From the NCBI RefSeq assembly GCF_000241055.1, contig NZ_CM001398.1, forward strand, positions 186,001 through 250,000: a DNA stretch of 64,000 nt, read 5' to 3'. Both the position numbers and the translations under genes were made by a program. The DNA comes from Oenococcus kitaharae DSM 17330 (GTDB lineage: Bacteria > Bacillota > Bacilli > Lactobacillales > Lactobacillaceae). The notes under the pieces were generated by a model that worked only from the letters and a program-made list of their open reading frames with translations, searched no databases and was not told where the DNA came from. Of this stretch, positions 17,727-26,519 are shown piece after piece. Every line of letters starts with the position of its first letter. The stretch's first letter is position 1.

Positions 17727-18731
17727 TTATTTGGCTTTTAAAACATTTTTGCTGGTACCTGTTGTCAGCACATCGTTGAAATTTTCATATGAAATCGAAA
17801 TCATGTCGTGCAGCGCTTCTTGCGTATAGGAACCCATGTGCGGTGTGATCAAAACCTTGGGATAGAGCTTTAAGGCACGATCCGCTTCGAAATCACCAGT
17901 AGGCTGGCCATTGAAGTTCTTCCCAAAAATACTACCTTCATTTTCAATCACGTCAGTCGCAAAGCCTTGAATCTTGCCGGAGGCCACAGCATCCAAAATA
18001 GCAGATACATCCGTAATTTCAGCTCTAGCAGTGTTAACTAATATGGCACCGGTTTTCATCTTAGCCACATAATCCCGATTGAAATAATGGTGATTGCTAT
18101 TCGGGAAATACGGTACGTGTAATGAGATGATGTCGGATTGGGCCAAAATCTGATCTTCATCAACATATTCCAAAAGTTCTTTGCCTGCTTCAGATGGATA
18201 TAAATCATAGCCAAGAACACGTGCATTGACACCTTTCCACAACAGTGCCTCATCTAGACCAATTCGGCCTGTGCCAATAATGCCGACTGTTAAATCATGA
18301 ATTTCTGTTGCAAATTCATCTGGCTTAATTTTAAAATCCCCAGCAGCTGTACGAGAGGTCGCTAAAGCAATATGCCGTTGCAGCGTCAAACCTAGACTAA
18401 AAGCTAGTTCAGAAACCGAAAACGGTGAGTAACCGGGCACATAGGCGACAATCTGACCATTTTTTTCAGCAGCCTTTAGGTCAACATGGTTGTAACCGAC
18501 CGTACGTGTGAAAACATATTTAACACCGTAAGCCTTTAGCTGGTCTAAATTCTGTACATCACCGACACTGTTGCCACGCAGCAAAACAGCATCACAGCCT
18601 TCAGCTGTCTGGACATTATCATGAGTGAGATTTGCAGCAATCAATTTTAAATCGTAGTGATATTTATTCAAGTCGTTAAAACTTTGGATTTCGTTTTCGC
18701 GAACACCATAAGCAGCTATTTTAAAAGTCAT
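17727..18731 (-). CDS. D-2-hydroxyacid dehydrogenase (D-lactate dehydrogenase family)
   Basis: A 334-residue NAD-dependent enzyme of the D-LDH subgroup. The N-terminal substrate domain contains TRTVGYNHVDL. The Rossmann motif is VGIIGTGRIG (about residue 146). Catalytic residues are Arg in NTARAE, Glu in DVIENEG, and His in LITPHMGSY. It reduces pyruvate or another 2-oxoacid to the D-hydroxyacid. It is 26 nt after an AEC transporter, so it could handle a transported hydroxyacid rather than be the main fermentative LDH. AAGAGGAAA is the Shine-Dalgarno. Confidence 0.85.
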   Translation of the reverse strand: MTFKIAAYGVRENEIQSFNDLNKYHYDLKLIAANLTHDNVQTAEGCDAVLLRGNSVGDVQNLDQLKAYGVKYVFTRTVGYNHVDLKAAEKNGQIVAYVPGYSPFSVSELAFSLGLTLQRHIALATSRTAAGDFKIKPDEFATEIHDLTVGIIGTGRIGLDEALLWKGVNARVLGYDLYPSEAGKELLEYVDEDQILAQSDIISLHVPYFPNSNHHYFNRDYVAKMKTGAILVNTARAEITDVSAILDAVASGKIQGFATDVIENEGSIFGKNFNGQPTGDFEADRALKLYPKVLITPHMGSYTQEALHDMISISYENFNDVLTTGTSKNVLKAK

Positions 18732-18757
18732 TTTTTTCCTCTTAATCTAAAAATTAG

Positions 18758-19828
18758 TTATTTGAACAGACCTGTCGCACTTAAAATTTGCGTAGCAACG
18801 ATCCAAAAAGGCATCAGCACTGTGGCGACAACTGTCGATAGCAGCGACGCGTTAGAAGCCAACACGGCCTGCCGGTCAAAAGCGATGGCGTAAGTCGAGG
18901 CAACGGCAGCTGTCGGTGTAGCCATCATGATGATAATCGTTTCCAAGGCATCAGCGCTCACAGGCAGAACGTGAGTAAGAGCCAGGATAGCCAACAGCAC
19001 GATATTAATCAAAGGCACCAATAATACCTTATTAAACGAATAGTACCAGGAATCGCGATCAACAGCAGCTTTACTTAAGGAAATCGATCCCAACGTCGAA
19101 CCAATACCCAGCCAAGCCAGAGGTGAAGCCAAACCGGCCAGATAAATCAGCGGCTGGCTAATCCAAGGCGCGGTCAAATCAATTCGATAAAAAGAAACGC
19201 TGCTCTTGACACCGGCTGCATCAACCACATTCATATGTGGAATCCAACTAGCATTTTGAATCAGCCAGAGAATTAAACCAGCAAAAGTTGCAATCACAAT
19301 CGGATTTAAAAACATCTGTTTGATATTCTTCGCTTCCATTTTTAAGCCAGACATCTTAATGTAGCCGTATGAATAAAGGAAGATACGATAGCCAATATTA
19401 AAGACTGAGGCATAAATCACAGCTTTCGATGTCGGCCCAAAAATGCCAGCCACAATTGGAATACCAAAGAAAGTCGTTGAACCAAAATCAGTTAGGACAC
19501 GCAGCACATCACTCTTATCCTTACCGTATTTCAGGTACATAAATTTTGTCACAAAAATTAAAATGATATAAATGGCGATACCCCAAATCAGGACATTCAT
19601 ACTTTGTTTAAATGTTGCGTAATCAATGCCCTGCATAAAGGAATTAAAGGCTAAGGCCGGCAAAGCGACTGCCAGGACAACTTTAGTCAGAACTTTTCCA
19701 AAATTTTCACCAAAAGTCCCGCGCTTGCGCAGGTAAAAACCTAATAAAATAATCGAAATTGTCGAAACAATCGCCTTTACAACATTCATGTTTTCAAAGG
19801 TCGATTGAATCGCATTAGCAATATTCAT
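18758..19828 (-). CDS. AEC family (auxin efflux carrier) transporter
   Basis: A 356-residue membrane protein with ten hydrophobic segments. It has AEC family features: a conserved N-terminal LLGFYLRKRG, and a C-terminal half with ATPTAAVASTYAIAFDRQAVLAS. This family includes bacterial malate permeases (MleP) and malonate carriers. Co-transcription with a D-2-hydroxyacid dehydrogenase suggests a hydroxyacid or oxoacid substrate such as lactate. No malolactic enzyme lies beside it, so I do not call it MleP. Confidence 0.85.
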   Translation of the reverse strand: MNIANAIQSTFENMNVVKAIVSTISIILLGFYLRKRGTFGENFGKVLTKVVLAVALPALAFNSFMQGIDYATFKQSMNVLIWGIAIYIILIFVTKFMYLKYGKDKSDVLRVLTDFGSTTFFGIPIVAGIFGPTSKAVIYASVFNIGYRIFLYSYGYIKMSGLKMEAKNIKQMFLNPIVIATFAGLILWLIQNASWIPHMNVVDAAGVKSSVSFYRIDLTAPWISQPLIYLAGLASPLAWLGIGSTLGSISLSKAAVDRDSWYYSFNKVLLVPLINIVLLAILALTHVLPVSADALETIIIMMATPTAAVASTYAIAFDRQAVLASNASLLSTVVATVLMPFWIVATQILSATGLFK

Positions 19829-19912
19829 AATCTTCTCTCCAAGTTATGTTATTTTCTTCACACATAAGATTCAATTGTATCATATCACTTGTGAAAAAAA
19901 CGACAAAAATAA

Positions 19913-19940
19913 AAAATCAGTCTAAATTCAGGCTGATTTT
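19913..19940 (-). terminator. Terminator of murF-cshA-acpS-alr-mazF cluster
   Basis: AAAATCAG pairs with CTGATTTT around a short loop, with U-rich sequence following on the minus strand. It includes the last codons of the mazF-like gene. Confidence 0.75.
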
Positions 19941-20273
19941 AAGTGCTTTAACAACATCATTCAAATTTTTTTCTTCTAAGGTGTCAACAAAATCGTGCAA
20001 ACGCCGTTTGTCGATCGTTCTGATCTGTTCGAGCATAATAATCGAAGGCTTTTTAAGTTTCGTCGCACGAGCCGGCAGCCAAACATGCGTCGGCAGCTTG
20101 GTTTTAGACAATTTTGAAGTCATCGCAGCAATAATCACGGTTGGTGCTTTGATGTTTCCTGTGTCGTTTTGCAAAACCAATACCGGCCGGACACCACCTT
20201 GTTCAGAACCGATAACCGGGGATAAATCTGCAAAATAAATATCTCCGCGTTCAGGAACTTTTTTCCTAACCAT
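19917..20273 (-). CDS. mazF: MazF/PemK-family endoribonuclease, no adjacent antitoxin
   Basis: A 118-residue MazF/EndoA-like protein. It has RGDIYFADLSPVIGSEQGG at the N-terminus, RPVLVLQND with the catalytic-type Arg, AAMTSK with the conserved Thr, and IIMLEQIRTIDKRRL. Characterised relatives cut mRNA at short motifs. I chose ATG 20273; it overlaps the alr stop by 8 nt without a good Shine-Dalgarno, implying coupled translation. TTG and GTG codons upstream are alternatives. In B. subtilis an antitoxin gene sits between alr and the toxin; none is present here. Confidence 0.88.
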   Translation of the reverse strand: MVRKKVPERGDIYFADLSPVIGSEQGGVRPVLVLQNDTGNIKAPTVIIAAMTSKLSKTKLPTHVWLPARATKLKKPSIIMLEQIRTIDKRRLHDFVDTLEEKNLNDVVKALKISLNLD

Positions 20274-21426
20274 TATTTGCACCAATGACTTCGGCTAAAT
20301 CACCTGTATAAATCCGTTTGATACGAGGTGCTAAAGTAGTCTGAATCTCATCCACAATCGTGTGCGAGTATGCCGCAACCGACTCCAATGTAATTTCCTC
20401 CGGACCATCTTTGCCAATTAGCGTTACACGCGTCCCGAGCGGGTATTTCTGATCCAAGAGCACCATCGTCTGGTCCATCGTGATTCTGCCCAAAATCGGC
20501 ATTTTCTTTTGATTAATCAACACGGAACTGCCTTGCATTCGCCGCAGCCAGCCATCATTGTAGCCAAAGGGCATCGTACCAACGTAACCGTCTTGCGGCA
20601 TCGTTTGTGTGGCGCCATAACTCAAAGCTTGTCCTTTTTTAACGAAACGAACATCAGCTAGTTCCGTATAGAGACCCAACACTTTTTCCAACTGCAAATC
20701 CCGAGGCATAGGCAAATCACCGTTACTGACATTCACGCCAGAAATCAGCTGGCCAGGACGGATAGCCGCAAAAGAAATCCGTGGATCTCCGGCGTGCCAG
20801 ATACAAGTTGCTGAATTAGCCATACTAAACAAGTCAGGATCAAACCCTTGTCTATCAACTAAATCGTGCCAGCGCTGCAGCTGCATATCGAAATAATGCT
20901 GACTTTGCTCACCGGATTCATCGGCCGTTGCAAAATGCGTATAAACAGAAAAAAGAGATAGTTGCGGGTTTTGATCAATCAGCTGTTTGGCCGCCGCAAT
21001 CTGGTCAGCCTGATCAAAACCAATACGTGTCATGCCAGTATCAATGGCAAGACTGAGCATCAGCTGCCCGGATAATATAGGAAGATGCTGCAGCCAGTCA
21101 AGACTCGGTACTGTTATCACGATCTTGTTTTTAATGAAAAGATCCAGGTCCTCATACCCCCAGGCGCCTAGTACCCAAATTGGCCTAACAATACCAGCTT
21201 GCCGCAGTTCTAAAGCTTCATCAAGATTTGAAACAACAAAGGCATCAGCTGCTGCTGTCGTCTCAAAAGCCTGAGCCAATTGCACGGCACCTAGGCCGTA
21301 ACCGTTAGCCTTCAAAACCGCATAAACTTTCTTGGCTTTAGTCCATCGTCTGATTGCCTGTAAATTATGTGTGGCGGCGTCCAAATCAACGCTCAACCAA
21401 GTGGGTCTATGAATTGCTGTTACCAT
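20266..21426 (-). CDS. alr: Alanine racemase
   Basis: A 386-residue PLP enzyme making D-alanine for peptidoglycan. The PLP-binding Lys is in YAVLKANGYGLG, and the C-terminal domain has SYGATQTMPQDGYVGTMPFG with the catalytic Tyr region. The start ATG at 21426 lies within the last codons of acpS (20-nt overlap) and follows GAGGTTGAAG. A TTG 6 nt upstream is less likely. Confidence 0.95.
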   Translation of the reverse strand: MVTAIHRPTWLSVDLDAATHNLQAIRRWTKAKKVYAVLKANGYGLGAVQLAQAFETTAAADAFVVSNLDEALELRQAGIVRPIWVLGAWGYEDLDLFIKNKIVITVPSLDWLQHLPILSGQLMLSLAIDTGMTRIGFDQADQIAAAKQLIDQNPQLSLFSVYTHFATADESGEQSQHYFDMQLQRWHDLVDRQGFDPDLFSMANSATCIWHAGDPRISFAAIRPGQLISGVNVSNGDLPMPRDLQLEKVLGLYTELADVRFVKKGQALSYGATQTMPQDGYVGTMPFGYNDGWLRRMQGSSVLINQKKMPILGRITMDQTMVLLDQKYPLGTRVTLIGKDGPEEITLESVAAYSHTIVDEIQTTLAPRIKRIYTGDLAEVIGANNG

Positions 21427-21802
21427 CTTCAACCTCGATTAATACCTCAGTAGCTACCAAATCTAATTTTAGCTTATGCGAGATTGAAACCTGACAATTT
21501 TTTGCGTTAATTAGGCGGGATTTACGAAAAACATTAATGGCCGGTTTGCCATATTCATCATCTAAAATCTCAATATCTGTAAAATTGACGTGTTTGCCAA
21601 TTCCGAATCCGGTCGCTTTAGCATAAGATTCTTTTGCAGAAAAACGGCTCGCCAAATACTCGTAGTAGGCTGCGCCTTTCCTCTGACTGAGCTGTTTTTT
21701 TTCAGATTCGGTCAGTACTTTATCCAAAAAACGGCTGTGTTTTTCAACAGCCGTTTTAATGTCGCTTATAGATTCAATATCGATACCGATTCTAAAACTC
21801 AT
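21407..21802 (-). CDS. acpS: Holo-[acyl-carrier-protein] synthase
   Basis: A 131-residue phosphopantetheinyl transferase activating ACP with CoA. Motifs are RIGIDIESI (Mg-binding Asp) and ASRFSAKESYAKATGFGIG. It overlaps cshA by 4 nt (ATGA) and alr by 20 nt. acpS-alr adjacency is common in Firmicutes. Confidence 0.95.
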   Translation of the reverse strand: MSFRIGIDIESISDIKTAVEKHSRFLDKVLTESEKKQLSQRKGAAYYEYLASRFSAKESYAKATGFGIGKHVNFTDIEILDDEYGKPAINVFRKSRLINAKNCQVSISHKLKLDLVATEVLIEVEDGNSNS

Positions 21803-23376
21803 GATTTTTTAACAATTTTAAATTCACGTTTTTTAGGTGCAGCCTTAGCAACGCCTTTAGGGCGTGCCTGGATTTTTTGGTTACGACGATCAGCTGGTTT
21901 GTGGCCACGGTCAATCGTAAACTCGCTCTTAAAGCCGCCACGACGATCACCACCGCGTCCGCCACGACCATGACTGCTATCACTACGGCTGCTGCCAGAA
22001 AAACGGTTTCCGTGGCTGCTGCTATGACCATGATCCGATCCGCCGCCATGGCGATGCGGCAGAGGTTTCTCTGCTGCAATATCAACTGGCCGCGTCCGTT
22101 CACTGTCTTTTGACAAAGCATTCAACAATGCCGCTGCCAGAATCTTGCCATCATACTGATCGGCAAGTTCCGCAGCTTCGTCCTCAACTTTGTCCAAACT
22201 GGTCTTGCCCAGTACTTCAAATGCAGCCGACTTAGCATTTTTTAAACGTGCCAAATGGGCTTCTTCAGCTGTAGGCGGCTTCAAAGCTGCCATGCGCTTG
22301 TTCGTCAGTTTTTCGATAGCTCTTAGATAATCAATTTCACCACGTACTACAAACGTGACTGAAATGCCATGATGTCCGGCACGGCCGGTACGGCCGATAC
22401 GATGCACATAAGAATCCGGATCCTGCGGAATATCATAGTTGTACACATGTGTCACACCAGAGATATCCAAACCACGAGCAGCGACATCTGTTGCCACTAA
22501 GAACTGTAATTCGCCTTTCTTAAAGGAACGGAGTGTCCGCATACGTGCAGCCTGGTCCAAGTCGCCATGGATACCAGCAGCTTTATAGCCGCGCAGCTGT
22601 AATGCTTTGGTCAGTTCATCAACACGACGCTTTGTCCGGCCAAAGACAATGGCTAATTCCGGTTGTTGAACATCAAACAACCGCGACATTGCATCAAATT
22701 TCTCATATTCCCGAGTGTTAACCAAATATTGGTCAACAAGGTCAATGGTCAAGCCCTTAGAAGCGATGTGAATCTCTTCAGGGTCTTCCATGAACTTAAC
22801 ACCTACCCTTTTGATATCTTCCGGCATTGTGGCCGAAAAGAGCAAAGTCTGGCGTTCGTCTGGTGTATAGTGAATAATCGTCTCAATATCGTCTAAGAAA
22901 CCCATATTCAGCATTTCATCGGCTTCATCCAAGACCAGCGTGTGAATAGCGCGCAAATCAATCGTGTGGCGATTCAGATGATCAATCAAACGGCCCGGTG
23001 TTCCCACCAAAACCTGTGGGTGATCTTTTAGGGCGTGGATCTGGCGGCGAATGTCATAACCGCCAAAGACAACTTGTGTCTTGATATGTTTTTCTTCACC
23101 AAGCTTATTCAGCTCTTCTTCAGTCTGCATAGCCAACTCACGTGTCGGACTGATAATCAGCGCTTGAATCCGAGGGTCTGTCGGATCAGCCTTTTCGATG
23201 ATTGGCAAACCAAAGGCAGCCGTCTTTCCTGTACCGGTCTGTGCTTGGCCAATAACATCAACTCCTTGCAGGATCAAAGGAATTGTCTTTTCCTGGATCG
23301 GCGTGGCTTCATCATAGCCATGCTTTTTGACCGCAGCCAAAAGTTCTGGACTGAGTCCAAATTCTTCAAATTTCAA
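21799..23376 (-). CDS. cshA: DEAD-box RNA helicase CshA
   Basis: A 525-residue ATP-dependent RNA helicase. Motifs in order are the Q motif ATPIQEKTIPLIL, AQTGTGKTAAFGLP, PTRELAMQ, TPGRLIDHL, VLDEADEML, FSATMP, VATDVAARGLDI and HRIGRTGRAGH. The last about 90 residues are a basic, Gly/Arg/Ser/His-rich disordered tail with RGG-like repeats, typical of CshA. The start is TTG at 23376 after AGGAG. The 112-bp gap to murF may hold a structured leader; I see no clear promoter. Confidence 0.95.
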   Translation of the reverse strand: MKFEEFGLSPELLAAVKKHGYDEATPIQEKTIPLILQGVDVIGQAQTGTGKTAAFGLPIIEKADPTDPRIQALIISPTRELAMQTEEELNKLGEEKHIKTQVVFGGYDIRRQIHALKDHPQVLVGTPGRLIDHLNRHTIDLRAIHTLVLDEADEMLNMGFLDDIETIIHYTPDERQTLLFSATMPEDIKRVGVKFMEDPEEIHIASKGLTIDLVDQYLVNTREYEKFDAMSRLFDVQQPELAIVFGRTKRRVDELTKALQLRGYKAAGIHGDLDQAARMRTLRSFKKGELQFLVATDVAARGLDISGVTHVYNYDIPQDPDSYVHRIGRTGRAGHHGISVTFVVRGEIDYLRAIEKLTNKRMAALKPPTAEEAHLARLKNAKSAAFEVLGKTSLDKVEDEAAELADQYDGKILAAALLNALSKDSERTRPVDIAAEKPLPHRHGGGSDHGHSSSHGNRFSGSSRSDSSHGRGGRGGDRRGGFKSEFTIDRGHKPADRRNQKIQARPKGVAKAAPKKREFKIVKKS

Positions 23377-23488
23377 TATTATAATCTCCTAAATTTTCGA
23401 AACGTAAATGTGCTGCTAGCAAAATCCGTTGCCTCAACGCAGCGAGTCATTCCTGTTAAGTGTACGGGATTGCTTCGCGTTTTGCAAA

Positions 23489-24874
23489 TTATATTAATGA
23501 TTGTTCGACTTTCTCCAAATGAAGACCGTGGCTCGCCTTCAAAAGAACCACATCGCCGGGTGATAATTGCGCTTTTAAATCTGTGGTTAGACGATCTAAA
23601 GACTTTTGATCATAGTGAGGCGCATTAAGATCTCGAGCCAGATTCTGCATGAGCGGGCCAACTAAGTAGACATGATCAAATCCAGCGGTTTGAATAGGCT
23701 CCTTGAGCGCCATGTGCATCGCAGCAGCCTGATCCCCTAATTCAAGCATATCGCCAAGAACCAAAAATTTATGTCCCTTTGATGGAAAAGACTGCAAAAT
23801 GTGAATCGCCTCTCTAGCCGCCGTTGGGTTTGAATTATAAACATCAGAAATGATTTTCTCGCCCTGGCTGCCATTTAAAAGCTGCAAACGGTTTTTAGTC
23901 AATTGCAACTGGTCCAAACCAGTTTGAATATCGGAGGGGGTGAGGTCAAAACATTCAGCAGCTGCAATTGCTGCAGCTGTATTTTTTGCATTAAAAGCAC
24001 CTAACAAATTCACTTGGTAATGCTGTTGATTGAGATCAAACGACAATGTTGAATTCGATGACACATGTTCTAGCTTGTATCTATTTTGTGCTCCCAGGCC
24101 AAATGTGATTTTTCTGCCAGCAAACTGCCCAGCGCGCGCCGTCAGCAGGGGTTCATCCCCGTCATAAATGAATGTGCCGTCTTTCTTTAAACCTGTAATG
24201 ATTTCTATTTTCGCGTCTGCAATTCGCTCACGTGTTTTAAAAAAAGCGATATGTGCTTCGCCAATCATCGTAATCAAAGCGATGTCTGGTTGAATCAGGC
24301 CAGAGAGCGCCGTTAGCTGCCCAGGACGGTCCATCCCTATTTCAAATACAGCAATCTGTGTATCCTCAGGCATATCTAAAATTGTTTTTGGCAAACCGAT
24401 TTCGTTATTGTTGCTTGCTTCGGTATGGTGGACACGATATTTTGTTGCCAAAATCGAGGCAATTAAATCTTTCGTTGTCGTTTTACCATTGCTGCCAGTC
24501 ACGGCTATGCGAGTTGGATTAATCCGTTTCAAATAGTCTGCTGCCAATTGCCAAAAAGCAAGCTGTGTATCTTCTACCTGAATGATAGGAAGCTTGCTAT
24601 CCACAAAATGATCAGCTAGAGATGCTGCAGCGCCTTTTTTGGCAGTAGCATCAATAAAAAGATGGCCATCTACGCCAGCAATTGTATAATCGGCGAATTT
24701 TTCATGTATTTTTGGATGATCATGATCAGATATAGGTAGAAACAAACCGTTCTGTCTAATTCGGCGGCTATCAAAATCAACACTTGTGACAAAAAGCTGT
24801 CGGGCCTTTCCCTCATCAATATTCAGCAGTCTGCCATGAACAATCTCGTTTACCTGACTAAGTGAATATTTCAT
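23489..24874 (-). CDS. murF: UDP-N-acetylmuramoyl-tripeptide-D-alanyl-D-alanine ligase
   Basis: A 461-residue Mur ligase joining D-Ala-D-Ala to the UDP-MurNAc tripeptide. The ATP loop is VTGSNGKTTTKD (about residue 108), followed by TEASNNNEIGLPKTIL and DVYNSNPTAAREA. The chosen ATG at 24874 follows AGAGGCG; a longer in-frame start at 24925 would add 17 basic residues not seen in the family. It neighbours alr, so D-Ala production and use are clustered. Confidence 0.94.
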   Translation of the reverse strand: MKYSLSQVNEIVHGRLLNIDEGKARQLFVTSVDFDSRRIRQNGLFLPISDHDHPKIHEKFADYTIAGVDGHLFIDATAKKGAAASLADHFVDSKLPIIQVEDTQLAFWQLAADYLKRINPTRIAVTGSNGKTTTKDLIASILATKYRVHHTEASNNNEIGLPKTILDMPEDTQIAVFEIGMDRPGQLTALSGLIQPDIALITMIGEAHIAFFKTRERIADAKIEIITGLKKDGTFIYDGDEPLLTARAGQFAGRKITFGLGAQNRYKLEHVSSNSTLSFDLNQQHYQVNLLGAFNAKNTAAAIAAAECFDLTPSDIQTGLDQLQLTKNRLQLLNGSQGEKIISDVYNSNPTAAREAIHILQSFPSKGHKFLVLGDMLELGDQAAAMHMALKEPIQTAGFDHVYLVGPLMQNLARDLNAPHYDQKSLDRLTTDLKAQLSPGDVVLLKASHGLHLEKVEQSLI

Positions 24875-25042
24875 TGTTAATGATCGCCTCTTATTGCCAC
24901 TCTTTAATTTTATCGGTATTGACAACTAAACGGCAACTTTTCTTGAGCCACGGCCGAATTAAGCCTTATTTGGACCGATTTAAATAGCGTACAATTAGAT
25001 TAGCTAGGTGCAGCCGCAATGAAATATTTTGCAAAAGCATGT

Positions 25043-25071
25043 CAACAGCTGAAAAAACAGATCAGCTGTTG
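25043..25071. repeat. Inverted repeat upstream of MFS exporter gene
   Basis: CAACAGCTGA is followed after 9 nt by TCAGCTGTTG, a perfect 10-bp inverted repeat in the 409-bp gap between murF and the exporter start. It could be a regulator operator or a transcript hairpin; it lacks a U-run, so a terminator is unlikely. No gene is seen in 24875-25283. Confidence 0.6.
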
Positions 25072-25283
25072 AGTACGCATTGAAGATCGAAAGATTTTTG
25101 CCAAACAAAATCACAAATAAGCAAGCGGTTGTATCGTGTGCCAAGAGCTGCAAACATACAACTCCAGCAGCCGAAGGCCTTATGAATATACAGCCGAACA
25201 GTTAAATAAACCACACAATACCATTCAGTTTAAAAACAGCTTGTTTGCGATCGAAAAATATGAAAACGATTTAAGGGGTAAGC

Positions 25284-26510
25284 ATGCTGAAAAGACTCAA
25301 CGATCTGCCAAGTTGGAAAAGAAATATTTATATTCTATGGTTCGGAACCTTTATTATTGGGGTCGGATCGGGTGAGGTACTGCCTTTTTTGAGTCTCTTC
25401 ACCGAAAGTCTTGGCAACTTTACTCGCTCCCAAGTCAACCTTTATTCTGGTATTGCTTTTTCATCCACCTTCTTAATGACAGCCGTTGTATCACCAATCT
25501 GGGGGCGTCTGGCAGACCGTGTTGGCCGAAAACCGATGCTGATTCGGGCGGCCTTAGGCATGGCGATTGTGTATACGCTGACCGGTTTTTCAACAAGTGT
25601 CTGGCATTTAATCGGTTTGCGCTTTCTAATGGGCTTTTTTAATGGCTATGTCTCTAACGCCAATGCCATGGTCGCAAAAGACACACCTAAAATAGAAGCC
25701 GGGCATTCCCTTGGCATTGTTGTGACCGGATATACATCAGGCGCCTTATTAGGACCACTGCTGGGAGGCGTTTTGGCCAATCTTTTTGGTTACCGAGTTC
25801 CTTTTTTTGTAACGGGTATCATTTTCTTTATTCTGACTTTTTTGACCATTTTTGGAATTCATGAAGATAAAACGACTCTGATCACAGAGAAACCTCAGGG
25901 CAAACAGCCCTCTGCTTTAAAGTCTGTGAACTTCCCATTAATGACAGTTGGCTTGTTTATCACATCCATGGTGGTCAATCTGGTGACAAATTCTATCAAC
26001 CCGATCCTATCTCAATACGTCCGCGAACTGATTTCCCCGCACCTTAGCCAATTATCTGTGATTGCCGGCTTAGTGGCTGCTGCGCCAGGCATCACCGCTG
26101 TTATTTTTGCACCGCGCTTTGGCCGCTTGGGTGATCGTATCGGATCAGACAAAATTCTAATTGGCGGCTTTATGCTTGGTGTCTGTTCAATGATACCAAT
26201 GGCCTTTGTGTCAAACGTCTGGATTTTATTTGTGCTTCGTCTCTTTATCGGCCTGACCAACGCCGCTATGAATCCTGCTATTCAAGCAATCATGGCACAC
26301 GAAACACCACAAGAATTTACAAGCCGTATCTTTTCTTATAATCAAAGTTTTTTGGCCATGGGAAATGTGTTAGGTCCTCTGTTAGGTTCCTTCGTTGCCA
26401 ATATCGTTGATTATCGCGGCGTCTTCATAGTCAGCGGCATTATGATGCTGTTGAATATGGCTAGTTTCTTTGCTTTTTCCAAGCCTCTGCGTGTACGCGC
26501 AAATAATTAA
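25284..26510 (+). CDS. MFS drug-efflux-type transporter (DHA1)
   Basis: A 408-residue major facilitator with 12 predicted helices. Motif A GRLADRVGRKPM follows helix 2, a repeat GRLGDRIGSDKI lies in the C-half, and GYTSGALLGPLLGG is a motif C-like helix of antiporters. This is the PmrA/TetA-like multidrug class; substrate is unknown. AAGGGG precedes the ATG. It sits alone on the plus strand between minus-strand genes. Confidence 0.88.
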   Translation: MLKRLNDLPSWKRNIYILWFGTFIIGVGSGEVLPFLSLFTESLGNFTRSQVNLYSGIAFSSTFLMTAVVSPIWGRLADRVGRKPMLIRAALGMAIVYTLTGFSTSVWHLIGLRFLMGFFNGYVSNANAMVAKDTPKIEAGHSLGIVVTGYTSGALLGPLLGGVLANLFGYRVPFFVTGIIFFILTFLTIFGIHEDKTTLITEKPQGKQPSALKSVNFPLMTVGLFITSMVVNLVTNSINPILSQYVRELISPHLSQLSVIAGLVAAAPGITAVIFAPRFGRLGDRIGSDKILIGGFMLGVCSMIPMAFVSNVWILFVLRLFIGLTNAAMNPAIQAIMAHETPQEFTSRIFSYNQSFLAMGNVLGPLLGSFVANIVDYRGVFIVSGIMMLLNMASFFAFSKPLRVRANN

Positions 26511-26519
26511 ACAAAGCCA

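Noticed and set aside
18758-19828. AEC transporter as MleP malate permease
   Set aside because: No mleA/mleS gene is adjacent; the partner is a D-2-hydroxyacid dehydrogenase.
24950-25000. TTGGAC...TACAAT as a promoter for the MFS gene
   Set aside because: The spacer is only 14 bp.
25136-25375. 79-aa plus-strand frame before the MFS gene
   Set aside because: No Shine-Dalgarno, low-complexity content, and it overlaps the true gene start in another frame.
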